64,000 nucleotides of DNA, taken from positions 1,054,001 through 1,118,000 of the forward strand of contig NZ_CP162102.1 of NCBI RefSeq assembly GCF_042466665.1. The letters are read 5' to 3'. Position numbers and translations under genes: made by a program. Below the pieces are notes generated by a model that ran no database searches, was not told the DNA's origin, and worked only from the letters and a program-made list of their open reading frames with translations. This document shows, piece by piece, positions 34,001-42,863 of this stretch; position 1 is the stretch's first letter; each line of letters begins with the position of its first letter. The DNA is from Peterkaempfera podocarpi. GTDB taxonomy: Bacteria; Actinomycetota; Actinomycetes; Streptomycetales; Streptomycetaceae.

Positions 34001-34678
34001 GTGATATCCACGACCACCTTGCTCACCCACGACACCATCGACGGCGCGAGTCCCCTGTCGGAGGCGGCTGTCGCCGCGGTGCACAGCTTCTGCGACCGTG
34101 CCGAGGACGGCGACAAGGACCGCCCGCTGGTGCTGCGGCTCTCGGGTGCGCCCGCTCCCGGCCGCAGCGGTCGCACCAGCCTCCGCCTGGTGAACCGCTG
34201 GGAGGGAGCGCTGCGCCGACTGGAGCGTCTGCGGGTGGCCACCATCGCGGTGGTGACCGGCGACTGCGGCGGCCCGGCCCTCGAGGCGCTGCTCACCACC
34301 GACTACCGCCTGGCCGCCGACGGCAGCCGCCTGGTGCTCTCGGCCTCCGGCGGGGTCTGGCCCGGCATGGGACTGCACCGTCTCGCCAACCAGGTCGGCA
34401 GCGGCCGGGCCCGGCGGCATCTCCTGCTCGGCGAGGCGATCACGGCTGACAGGGCGCTGCAGCTCGGTCTCGTGGACGAGCTCACCGCCGACCTCCCGGC
34501 TCGCCTGGCCTCGGCCGTCGAGCAGGTCTCCGCTCTCGGCGGCACCGCCCTCGCCGTCCGGCGGCAGCTGATGCTGGAGGCGGGGGCCACCTCCTTCGAG
34601 GAGGCCCTGGGACGTCATCTGGCGGCCTGCGACCGGCAGCTCAAGCAGGCCGCGGACGAGGAGGACCAGTCGTGCTGA
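34001..34678 (+). CDS. dpgB: Enoyl-CoA hydratase-like DpgB
   Basis: A protein of about 225 residues of the crotonase superfamily. With DpgD it assists DpgA in making and dehydrating the polyketide intermediate to 3,5-dihydroxyphenylacetyl-CoA. The crotonase core is recognisable (ATIAVVTGDCGGPALEALL, then SGGVWPGMGLHRLANQVG). AGGA at 33991-33994 is six bases before GTG 34001, but directly abuts ATG 33995, so I favour the GTG; the ATG start adds two residues. It overlaps dpgC by 7 bases. Confidence 0.92.
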   Translation: MISTTTLLTHDTIDGASPLSEAAVAAVHSFCDRAEDGDKDRPLVLRLSGAPAPGRSGRTSLRLVNRWEGALRRLERLRVATIAVVTGDCGGPALEALLTTDYRLAADGSRLVLSASGGVWPGMGLHRLANQVGSGRARRHLLLGEAITADRALQLGLVDELTADLPARLASAVEQVSALGGTALAVRRQLMLEAGATSFEEALGRHLAACDRQLKQAADEEDQSC

Positions 34679-35982
34679 CCGTTGCCGACCCCATGGATCT
34701 GCACCACGGTGCCCGCACGCTGGAATCCACCGCACAACGGGTGGACGAGCTGCTGGCCCGGCTGCCCGAGCCGGCCGACCGCAGCCCGGAGCAGCGGCGC
34801 CGGGCCGACGCCGCCAAGGACCACGCCAGGACCGTACGCAGTCGCTTTCTGCGCAGTCATGTGCACTCGGTCTACGCACTCCTGACCGACGGCCACAGCG
34901 AGCGGCCGCGACTGGACGAACTGGTGGCCGCGGCAGCCGTCGCCTTCCCCGGCCTGGTGCCGACGGACGAGCAGCTCGCGTCCGACCGGGGGCGGCCGCA
35001 GGCAGGCAAGGAAGGCTGGGAGATCGACCAGGGGATCTTCCTGCGCCACGTGCTGTCCGCGCCGGACATCGGGCGGCATCTCATGGACTCCATGCTGCGT
35101 CCGACCGCCCGGGCCGAGCGGCTGCTCCCCGAGTTCATCCGCTCGGGCCGACTCGAACTCGGTTCGGTCACGATCGAGCGCGACGGCAGCGCCGCACGCC
35201 TGACCATGTGCCGCGACGACTGCCTCAACGCGGAGGACAACGGCCAGGTCGAGGACATGGAGACCGCGGTGGACCTGGCGCTGCTCGACCCGGGTGTCCG
35301 TGTGGGCACGCTGCGCGGCGGCGTCATGACCCATCCGCGCTACCGGGGCAGGCGGGTCTTCAGCTCCGGCATCAACCTCAAGAGCCTGCACCGGGGGCAG
35401 ATCTCCCTGGTGGACTTCCTGCTGCGGCGGGAGCTGGGATACATCAGCAAGCTGATGCGCGGGCTGCTCACCGGCGACGAGGAGACCTGGCGTCCCCCCG
35501 CCGTCGAGAAGCCCTGGGTCGCCGCGGTGGACTCCTTCGCCATCGGCGGCGGTGCCCAGCTCCTGATGGCCTTCGACCGGGTGCTGGCCGCATCCGACTC
35601 CTATCTCAGCCTGCCCGCCGCCCAGGAGGGCATCGTCCCCGGTGCGGGCAACCTGCGGATCGGCCGCCTGGCCGGCGGACGGGTCTCCCGCCAGGTTGTG
35701 CTGTGGGGGCGGCGGATCTGGGCCAACGAGCCGGACGCTGCGCTCTTTCTGGACGAGGTGGTGGACTCGTCCGCCCTGGACGGTGCCGTCGACAACGCCC
35801 TGGAGCACCTCGACAGCCCCGCCGTCCTGGCCAACCGCCGGATGCTCACCCTTGCCGAGGAGCCGGTCGACGCCTTCCGCTCCTACATGGCCGAGTTCGC
35901 TCTGCAGCAGGCGATGCGGCTCTACAGCGAGGACGTCATCGGGAAGGTGGGGCGCTTCTCCGCGAAGGAGCACACCGGATGA
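34672..35982 (+). CDS. dpgC: 3,5-dihydroxyphenylacetyl-CoA 1,2-dioxygenase
   Basis: A 436-residue cofactor-free dioxygenase of crotonase fold that oxidises 3,5-dihydroxyphenylacetyl-CoA to 3,5-dihydroxyphenylglyoxylate with release of CoA. An N-terminal helical domain of about 170 residues precedes the crotonase part, as in known DpgC; AIGGGAQLLMAFDRV and GIVPGAGNLRIGRLAGGRV are the core motifs. The GTG at 34672 overlaps dpgB. Together with the aminotransferase this completes the Dpg pathway. Confidence 0.95.
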   Translation: MLTVADPMDLHHGARTLESTAQRVDELLARLPEPADRSPEQRRRADAAKDHARTVRSRFLRSHVHSVYALLTDGHSERPRLDELVAAAAVAFPGLVPTDEQLASDRGRPQAGKEGWEIDQGIFLRHVLSAPDIGRHLMDSMLRPTARAERLLPEFIRSGRLELGSVTIERDGSAARLTMCRDDCLNAEDNGQVEDMETAVDLALLDPGVRVGTLRGGVMTHPRYRGRRVFSSGINLKSLHRGQISLVDFLLRRELGYISKLMRGLLTGDEETWRPPAVEKPWVAAVDSFAIGGGAQLLMAFDRVLAASDSYLSLPAAQEGIVPGAGNLRIGRLAGGRVSRQVVLWGRRIWANEPDAALFLDEVVDSSALDGAVDNALEHLDSPAVLANRRMLTLAEEPVDAFRSYMAEFALQQAMRLYSEDVIGKVGRFSAKEHTG

Positions 35983-36788
35983 CGCCGACGGGGCTCACCC
36001 GCGTCCGGTACGAGAAGCACGGCCCGGTCGCCCGGGTCACCCTGGACCGGCCCCACTGCCTGAACGCCCTGGATCTGCGGACGCACGAGGAGCTGGGGCT
36101 GGTCTGGGACGACTTTGAAGCCGACGACGGGCTGCGGGTGGCGGTGCTCACCGGCGCCGGCGAACGGGCCTTCTCCGCCGGGCAGGATCTGAAGGAGCTG
36201 GCCGAGCGGATCCGCAGCGACACCGCGCCGGTGTCCTCCTTCGGGAGCCGGGGCAGGCCCGGGTGGCCGCGGCTCACCGAGCGCTTCGAGCTGACCAAGC
36301 CCGTCGTCGCCCGCGTCAACGGCCATGCCTTCGGCGGAGGCTTCGAGCTCGCCCTGGCCTGCGATGTCGTCATCGCCGTCGAGGAGGCCAGGTTCGCACT
36401 TCCCGAGGCGAAGTTGGGCCTCATCGCCGGGGCCGGCGGTGTCTTCCGGCTGGCGCGGCAGGCCCCCTCCCGCGTCGCCCTCGGGCATCTGATCACCGGA
36501 CGGCCGCTCAGCGCCGACCGAGCCTACGAGCTGGGCCTGGTCAACGAGGTCGTTCCGACGGAGGACCTGGATTCCTGCGTGGACGGCTGGGTGGCGGACA
36601 TCCTTCGCTGCGCACCGCTCGCGGTCAGGGCGGTGAAGCAGGTCGTGGCTGCTTCGGCCCAGCTGCCGCTGAGCGACGCCTTCCAGGCCTCCTACAGCTG
36701 GGAGCAGCTAAGGATGTCGAGCCGGGATGCCGTCGAGGGGCCGCTCGCCTTCGTCGAGAAGCGCGAGCCGCGTTGGACCGGGGACTGA
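35979..36788 (+). CDS. dpgD: Enoyl-CoA hydratase DpgD
   Basis: A 269-residue crotonase-family hydratase/isomerase that supports DpgA. Typical motifs: LDRPHCLNALD, AFSAGQDLKELA (oxyanion hole), VNGHAFGGGFELALACD, and GLIAGAGGVFRLARQ. ATG 35979 overlaps the dpgC stop (ATGA) and follows GAAGGAG. It is the last gene of this operon; its 3' end overlaps the 3' end of the convergent thioesterase gene by 97 bases. Confidence 0.93.
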   Translation: MTPTGLTRVRYEKHGPVARVTLDRPHCLNALDLRTHEELGLVWDDFEADDGLRVAVLTGAGERAFSAGQDLKELAERIRSDTAPVSSFGSRGRPGWPRLTERFELTKPVVARVNGHAFGGGFELALACDVVIAVEEARFALPEAKLGLIAGAGGVFRLARQAPSRVALGHLITGRPLSADRAYELGLVNEVVPTEDLDSCVDGWVADILRCAPLAVRAVKQVVAASAQLPLSDAFQASYSWEQLRMSSRDAVEGPLAFVEKREPRWTGD

Positions 36789-37540
36789 ACCCGGTCCAAG
36801 GTGTCGGCCACCGTCCGGATCACGGCGCTCTCCGCTGTCCCGTTGAGAAAGAAGTGTCCGCCGGGGAAGGACGCCACCTCCGGCGGATGGACGGTCCAGT
36901 CCGCCCAGGCCCTCAGCTCGGCGGGGCTGATGTCGTCCTCCGTTCCGCCCAGCACGGTCACCGGCGTCTCCAGCCTGGCCGTGCCGGGTGGGACGAAGCT
37001 CTCGCACACCCGGTAGTCCGCGCGCAGGATCGGCAGGATCAGCTCGACCAGCTCGGGTACGGCGAGGACCTCCGGGTCGGTACCGCCCATCTCGCGCAGT
37101 CCGGCGACCAGACGCGCATCGTCGTGCTGCGACGAGGGGCGCCGGATCCGGTCGCTGCCGGGGTGGGCGCAGCCGCTCACAAAGAGGTGGGCGGGGCGCC
37201 GCCTGTCCGCCGCCTCGCGCCGGGCCGCGAGGCCGAAGGCGAGCAGCGCCCCCATGCTGTGGCCGAACAGGGCGTAGGGCCGGTCGGCATGGTCCCCCAG
37301 TACCTCGTCGAGGGCTTCGACGGCCGCCGTGTACTCGGTGATCGGCGTCTCCGCAATGCGCCCCGCGCGTCCTGGGAGCTGGACCAGGACCGGCTCCACG
37401 CCGGCGGGCAGCAGGTACGGCCAGGTCCGGTACATGGCTGTGCTGCTCCCCGCCGCATGCAGCAGGTAGAGGCGCAGCTCGGCGTCCGGTCGGGGCGAGG
37501 GGAACCGGAGCCAGGAGGCGCGGTCACCGCGGGAGGTCAT
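36692..37540 (-). CDS. Type II (editing) thioesterase
   Basis: A 282-residue alpha/beta hydrolase of the external thioesterase group that clears mis-primed or stalled carrier domains of NRPSs. The nucleophile motif is GHSMGALLAFG near residue 95, with the catalytic His in FPGGHFFLNG. ATG 37540 overlaps the exporter stop (ATGA). The last 30 or so residues (after DTLDRVQSPV) lie opposite the dpgD coding region and are not conserved-looking, giving a protein slightly longer than the usual 250. Confidence 0.9.
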   Translation of the reverse strand: MTSRGDRASWLRFPSPRPDAELRLYLLHAAGSSTAMYRTWPYLLPAGVEPVLVQLPGRAGRIAETPITEYTAAVEALDEVLGDHADRPYALFGHSMGALLAFGLAARREAADRRRPAHLFVSGCAHPGSDRIRRPSSQHDDARLVAGLREMGGTDPEVLAVPELVELILPILRADYRVCESFVPPGTARLETPVTVLGGTEDDISPAELRAWADWTVHPPEVASFPGGHFFLNGTAESAVIRTVADTLDRVQSPVQRGSRFSTKASGPSTASRLDILSCSQL

Positions 37541-38880
37541 GAGGCCGCGGCTGTCGAGTGCGGTGGGCAAGGGAGTTCCTCCACTGTCTGGTCCGGATCG
37601 GGGTGCCCGGGCCGGCCGCGCAGGCCTCGGGCGGTGAGCGTGAGGCTCGACACGCTGAGTGCGAGTCCGCAGAGGCCGAGGAGCAGCCCGGTTCCATGGC
37701 CGGGGCCCACGCCGGTGTATCGGCCCAATGTCCCGGCCAGGGCGCCGTCGCGGCGCAGCAGGGGTTCGAAGACACCGTCCGCAAGTGGTGCAATCAACAG
37801 GCAGGCCGCGGGCATGCAGCACTGGACCAGCATCTGCCGGGTCGAGAAGGCCCGGCCGCGCTGGTCGGGATCCACCTCCCGTTGCCAGATCGTCTGAGCG
37901 AGTGAGTTGGCCACCGGCAGACTGCAGTAGAGCGCGAAGGCCGCGATGATCACGGTGGGAGGTCTCGGCACCAGGCTGCCCACCGCGACGGCAGTACCCG
38001 CGAGGGCGCCCGCGGCTCCGATCCATCTGGCCGGGCGGCCCACCCGTCGGCGAAGTGACATATAGGCACTGCCGGTGATCATGCCCAGCCCACAGCTCGC
38101 GGCGATCGCGCCGAGGAGCACGGGCGAACCGTCGTGGGTCGCCAGGATCAGGGGGACCATCAGCACCTGGACCGCCGCGGTCGCCAGGTTCTGGACCACA
38201 GCCAGCGCCAGCAGTGAGCGAAGGGTGCGGTTGGCGGCGATCACGGTCCATCCGCCGCCTCTTCGCGGATCCGGTTTTGCTCCGTCGGAGGCCCGGTGCG
38301 CCGCCCGCCCGGCTGCGGGCCCCGTGTCACGGCGGAGGGTCACCAGGACAATGCCCGCGGTGATCAGGGAGGTGGCCGCGTCGAGCGCGAGGACGACGGT
38401 CAGCCCTGGTTCGGGGAACAGGGCGGCGCCGAGCAGGGGCCCGCAGGTCTGCGCCAACCCGACGGCGAGTTGGACCATGGCGGCCGCCCTGTGCTGCTCG
38501 GGGGCGTCGACCAGGTCACCGACCAGGGCTGCCAGCGCCGGCCAGGAGGCCGCAGCGATCAGCGAGTTGACCACCTCCGCGCAGTAGACCGGGATGACGC
38601 CGAGGAAGCCCCCGAGCAGAGCGGCCGTCAGCAGTACCGTGGTGAGTGCGGTCAGCAGCTCCGAGGCGGCCAGGACCCGGCTGCGGCGACAGCGGTCGAC
38701 CAGCCGTCCAGCGAAGGGCGCGGCCAGGATGCCGGGGAGGTAGCCGCAGAGCAGCGACACCGCGAAGCCGGTTGCCGAGCCGGTCTGCTGGTAGACCCAG
38801 AGGCTCAGGCAGAATCCGCTCGCTCCGCCGCCGAGCATGGTCAGGGCCAGGCCCGGCCAGATGATGAGGAAACGCTTCAC
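37537..38880 (-). CDS. MFS exporter
   Basis: A 447-residue major facilitator with about 12 hydrophobic helices (first WPGLALTMLGGGASGFCLSL) and the loop 2-3 signature in modified form (APFAGRLVDRCRRSRVL). It probably exports the peptide product. GTG 38880 overlaps the stop of the final NRPS (GTGA) and its stop overlaps the thioesterase start, so it is part of the biosynthetic operon. Confidence 0.9.
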   Translation of the reverse strand: MKRFLIIWPGLALTMLGGGASGFCLSLWVYQQTGSATGFAVSLLCGYLPGILAAPFAGRLVDRCRRSRVLAASELLTALTTVLLTAALLGGFLGVIPVYCAEVVNSLIAAASWPALAALVGDLVDAPEQHRAAAMVQLAVGLAQTCGPLLGAALFPEPGLTVVLALDAATSLITAGIVLVTLRRDTGPAAGRAAHRASDGAKPDPRRGGGWTVIAANRTLRSLLALAVVQNLATAAVQVLMVPLILATHDGSPVLLGAIAASCGLGMITGSAYMSLRRRVGRPARWIGAAGALAGTAVAVGSLVPRPPTVIIAAFALYCSLPVANSLAQTIWQREVDPDQRGRAFSTRQMLVQCCMPAACLLIAPLADGVFEPLLRRDGALAGTLGRYTGVGPGHGTGLLLGLCGLALSVSSLTLTARGLRGRPGHPDPDQTVEELPCPPHSTAAAS

Positions 38881-41800
38881 AGTCGGCCTTCTTCCGAGGT
38901 GCCCTGCCCGGCATCGAGCCTGGCGAAGAGTTCCGGGCCGATGAGAGCAAGGGCCTGGTGCGTCATCAGGTCCTGATGTGCGGCCGCTACGCCGATCTCC
39001 GTCAGCGCGCCGTCCACGTAGGGCGTCCAGTCGGGGAGTGGCCGCTCCGGTCCGCCCTGGGCGCGGAAGAGCACGGTGTCCACGGGGACGGGCTGCGGAC
39101 GGTAGCCCGTCAGCAGACGGTGGTGGTTGAGCGCGACCGCCACCTCCCGGTCGACGGGCGAGCCGGCGGATTCCTTCCCGAGCACACTCGCCACTTCTTC
39201 CGGGACGGACGTCTCCTCGGACTCGGGCAGGCCGGGGTGCGCGTCCAGAAGCGCGAGGAACTCGACCTGCTCGCCCTGTTGGGCCAGCTGACCGGCGATG
39301 CGGTGCGCCACCGTACCGCCGTAGGACCAGCCGAGCAGTCGGTAGGGCCCTGCGGGCCGGATCCGGCGGATCTCAGCGAGGTACCCCGCCGCGGCCTCGT
39401 CGAGCGACCCCGGAAGTTCGCCGTCGCTCGCAAGCCCCGGTGCCTGGAGTGCGTGGACCGGTACCCCCTCGGGGATGTGCGGGAGGAGCGGTTCGTAGAC
39501 CCAGCCCACCCCGGTGCCCGGGGGCAGCAGGAACAGCGGGTTCTGCCCGCCCGTCTCCCGCAGGGTGAGCACCGGAGCCTCGTAGCCCCCGGTCGGAGCC
39601 GAACCGTCGGTGGTGTGGGTGAGGTCGGTGGTGAGGGTGGCGGGGGTGGGGTGGTGGAAGAGGGTGCGCAGGGGGAGGTCCATGCGCAGGGTGGTGCGGA
39701 TGCGGGTGGTGAGTTTGATGGCGAGGAGGGAGTGTCCGCCCAGGTCGAAGAAGTTGTCGTCGAGTCCGACGCGGTCCAGGCCGAGGGTTTCGGCGAAGAG
39801 CCGGCAGAGTGTCTGCTCCAGGGGTGTCTGGGGGGCCCGGTAGGCGGTGCCGACGGTGTACGTGGGGGCGGGCAGGGCCTTGCGGTCGAGCTTGCCGTTG
39901 GGGGTGAGCGGGATCCCGTCGATGGTCACAAAGGCGGCGGGGATCATGTAGGAGGGCAGCTGCCGGGCCAGCGGGCCGGTGTCGGGCGTCTGCCCGGGGA
40001 CCGGGACCAGATAGCCGACCAGGCGCTTGTCACCGGGCTGCTCCTCGCGGACGGTGACCAGGGCCTGGGCCACGCCGGGGCACTGGGCCAGCGCGGCCTC
40101 CACCTCGCCCGGCTCGATCCGGAAGCCGCGGATCTTGACCTGGCCGTCGATCCGGCCGACGAAGTCCAGGCAGCCGTCCTGGCGCCAGCGGGCCAGGTCA
40201 CCCGTGCGGTACATCCGCCCGCCCGCCGGCCCGTGCGGGTCGGGCAGAAACGCCCCGGCGGTCAGGCCCGGACGGCCCAGATACCCGCGGGCCACCCCGG
40301 TACCGGCCAGATACAACTCACCGGCCACCCCCGGCGCCACCGGACGCAACCGCCCGTCCAGCACATACGCCCGCACATCATCCATCGGCCGACCGATCGG
40401 CACGGCTGCGACCACGGACCCCGGGTCGTCCAGACGTTGCTGGGTCGAGAAGAGCGTGGTCTCCGTCGGGCCATAGGTGCTGCGGACCACCGTGCCGGGG
40501 CATGCGCGAAGCAGTCGGCGGACCGCCTCGGGAGAGATGACGTCCCCGCCGGTCAGCACCTCGCGCAGGCCTGCGAAGGCCTCGGGGCTGTCCTCGGCCA
40601 GGGTCCGGAACAGGCCCGCGGTCATCAGCACACTGGTCAGACCGCCCACCGACACCAGTCGCGTGAGCAACCCGGCGTCCAGTTCGCCGGGCGGGGCCAC
40701 GACGATCCGGCCTCCGGTCACCAACGGCACCCACAGCTCGTACGTGGAGGAGTCGAAGGCCACCGGTGAGTGCAGCAGTACGCGATGCTCCTGTTCTCCC
40801 GCCCAGGTGCGGTCGAGGACGAAGGAGGCCAGCGCCCGATGGCTGATCCCGATCCCCTTGGGCCGCCCCGTGGACCCCGACGTGAACATCACATACGCCA
40901 ACTGATCCGCCAGCACCCGCGGAACACCGGACCCCAGCCCGGCCCCCGCCAGCGTCACATCCTCATCCACCTCCACCACCGACACACCCGCCGGCAGCAA
41001 CCCGTGCACCTCATGCCCCGCAAACGAGGCATCCGTCAGCAACAACCGCGCCCCGGTCTCCGCCAGCACCACCGCCATCCGCTCCCCCGGCGAACCCGGA
41101 TGCAACGGCACATACGCACCCCCCGCCTTCAGCACCGCCAGCAGCGACACCACCAGCTCCAACGACCGCTGCTGCAGCACCCCCACCGGACTCTCCGCCA
41201 CCACACCCGACGCCACCAGCAACCCCGCCAGCACATCACTGCGCCGATCAAGCTCCCGATACGTCAACTCCCGCCCCTCGAACACCACCGCCACCGCATC
41301 CGGAGACCGCACCACCTGCGCACGGAACAACTCCGGCAACGAGAGCGGAGCGCTCTCCAGCTCCTTGCCCTGCCAGCCGGAGGCCAGCAGCGCCCGATAC
41401 TCCGCACTGTTCAGCTCGATGTCGCCCAGCGGCAGGTCAGGCCGTTCGGAGGCGGACTCGAGCAGGCGCCCCAGCTGGGCGGCGAACTGCTCGGCGTCCC
41501 GGTCGGTGAAGCGGCCGGCCCCGAAGGCGAGGCCGCCCTCGATGCCGTCGGGGCGTCCGTCGGGAGTGTGGGTCTCCGCGAAGGTGAAACTCAGGTCGAA
41601 CTTGGCCGCACCCGCGCCGGCCACCGTCACCGGCTCCACCTCGAGCCCCTCCAGCACAAGGTCACCCACCGCATTGTTCTGCAGCGTCAGCGCCACCTGG
41701 AACAACGGATGCCGCCCCGAGGAACGATCCGGATTCACCTCCTCCACCACCCGCTCGAACGGCACATCCTGATGCGCCTGCGCATCCAACGCCACCCCAC

Positions 41801-42863
41801 GCGCCCGCCCCACCAGCCCACGGAAACTCGGATCACCCGACACATCCGTCCGCAACACCAACGTGTTCACAAAGAACCCGATCAGATCAGCCAGACCCTC
41901 ATCCGTCCGACCCGCCACCACCGTCCCCAACGGCACATCCACACCCGCACCCGAACGCGACAGCAACGCCGCCACACCCGCCTGCAACACCATGAACAAC
42001 GTCGCCCGCTCCTGCCGCGCCAACCCCACCAGACGCCCATGCGTCACCGCATCGAGCCGGAAGGAGACCTCTCCGCCGGGCAGCCGGGATGCGGGCAGGC
42101 CGCTTGCGGTGCCGGGAAGACCGATCTCCTGGGGTATGCCGGTGAGGGTGTCGCGCCAGAAGGCCAGCTGCCGCCCCGCCACACTCTCCGGATCCCCCTC
42201 ATCCCCCAACAGCTCACGCTGCCACACCGCATAATCCGCATACTGCACCGGCAACGGCTCCCACCCCGGCACCCCACCCCCACAACGAGCCCCGTACGCC
42301 ACCGCAAGATCCCGCCCCAACGGACCCACCGACCAACCATCACCAGCAATGTGATGCACCACCACCACCAGCACATGGTCATCCACCCCCAACCGGAACA
42401 ACCGCGCCCGCACCGGCACCTCCACCGACAGATCAAACGGCAAACCAACCACCCCACCGATCAACCCCGGCAACTCCACCTCACCGCACTCCACCACCTC
42501 CAACCCCGGCACCGAACCAGACCCCACCGGCAACACCCGCTGCACCGCAACCCCACCCGAATCCACCACCAACGTCCGCAACACCTCATGACGCCCCACC
42601 ACATCACCCAACGCCGCACCCAACGCCCCCACATCCACACCACCACGCAACCGCAACACAAACGGCAACGTGTAACCCGAACGCCCCTCCCCCAACACCT
42701 CCTGAAACCACAACCGCCGCTGCGCAAACGACAACGGCACATCACCCGACCGCACCCCCGCCACCAGAACCGGACGGGAGTCCCCGTCGGTGGTGTGGGT
42801 GAGGTCGGTGGTGAGGGTGGCGGGGGTGGGGTGGTGGAAGAGGGTGCGCAGGGGGAGGTCCAT
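38877..42863 (-). CDS. NRPS-3, downstream part after the frameshift: C-A-T-TE
   Basis: The open frame of 1328 codons starts at an internal ATG inside a T domain (MDLPLRTLFHH directly after GGHSLL of module 2). It contains a C domain (HHIAGDGWS), an A domain with all core motifs (MFTSGSTGRPKG, YGPTETT, YRTGDLARW, NGKLDRK), a T domain (DLGGHSLLAIKL) and a type I thioesterase (GWSYGG, Ser1180 of this frame). Pocket residues read by eye: D-S-Y-L-L-G-T-L-F-K, not a code I know; it shares six of ten positions with the Dpg code. Restoring one base near 43015 joins this to the preceding gene as a single frame, 38877-49300, of 3474 residues. The TE should release the finished peptide. Confidence 0.85.
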   Translation of the reverse strand: MDLPLRTLFHHPTPATLTTDLTHTTDGDSRPVLVAGVRSGDVPLSFAQRRLWFQEVLGEGRSGYTLPFVLRLRGGVDVGALGAALGDVVGRHEVLRTLVVDSGGVAVQRVLPVGSGSVPGLEVVECGEVELPGLIGGVVGLPFDLSVEVPVRARLFRLGVDDHVLVVVVHHIAGDGWSVGPLGRDLAVAYGARCGGGVPGWEPLPVQYADYAVWQRELLGDEGDPESVAGRQLAFWRDTLTGIPQEIGLPGTASGLPASRLPGGEVSFRLDAVTHGRLVGLARQERATLFMVLQAGVAALLSRSGAGVDVPLGTVVAGRTDEGLADLIGFFVNTLVLRTDVSGDPSFRGLVGRARGVALDAQAHQDVPFERVVEEVNPDRSSGRHPLFQVALTLQNNAVGDLVLEGLEVEPVTVAGAGAAKFDLSFTFAETHTPDGRPDGIEGGLAFGAGRFTDRDAEQFAAQLGRLLESASERPDLPLGDIELNSAEYRALLASGWQGKELESAPLSLPELFRAQVVRSPDAVAVVFEGRELTYRELDRRSDVLAGLLVASGVVAESPVGVLQQRSLELVVSLLAVLKAGGAYVPLHPGSPGERMAVVLAETGARLLLTDASFAGHEVHGLLPAGVSVVEVDEDVTLAGAGLGSGVPRVLADQLAYVMFTSGSTGRPKGIGISHRALASFVLDRTWAGEQEHRVLLHSPVAFDSSTYELWVPLVTGGRIVVAPPGELDAGLLTRLVSVGGLTSVLMTAGLFRTLAEDSPEAFAGLREVLTGGDVISPEAVRRLLRACPGTVVRSTYGPTETTLFSTQQRLDDPGSVVAAVPIGRPMDDVRAYVLDGRLRPVAPGVAGELYLAGTGVARGYLGRPGLTAGAFLPDPHGPAGGRMYRTGDLARWRQDGCLDFVGRIDGQVKIRGFRIEPGEVEAALAQCPGVAQALVTVREEQPGDKRLVGYLVPVPGQTPDTGPLARQLPSYMIPAAFVTIDGIPLTPNGKLDRKALPAPTYTVGTAYRAPQTPLEQTLCRLFAETLGLDRVGLDDNFFDLGGHSLLAIKLTTRIRTTLRMDLPLRTLFHHPTPATLTTDLTHTTDGSAPTGGYEAPVLTLRETGGQNPLFLLPPGTGVGWVYEPLLPHIPEGVPVHALQAPGLASDGELPGSLDEAAAGYLAEIRRIRPAGPYRLLGWSYGGTVAHRIAGQLAQQGEQVEFLALLDAHPGLPESEETSVPEEVASVLGKESAGSPVDREVAVALNHHRLLTGYRPQPVPVDTVLFRAQGGPERPLPDWTPYVDGALTEIGVAAAHQDLMTHQALALIGPELFARLDAGQGTSEEGRL
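39604..42776 (-). repeat. Downstream copy of a tandemly duplicated NRPS module
   Basis: Nearly identical at DNA level, offset 3179-3180 bases, to 42784-45955. Matching blocks in this copy: 39604-40405, 40801-41342, about 41540-42056 and about 42136-42776. Between them lie short divergent windows: 40406-40800 with patches of identity (the A-domain pocket), 41343-41540 (C-A linker) and 42057-42135. Confidence 0.85.
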
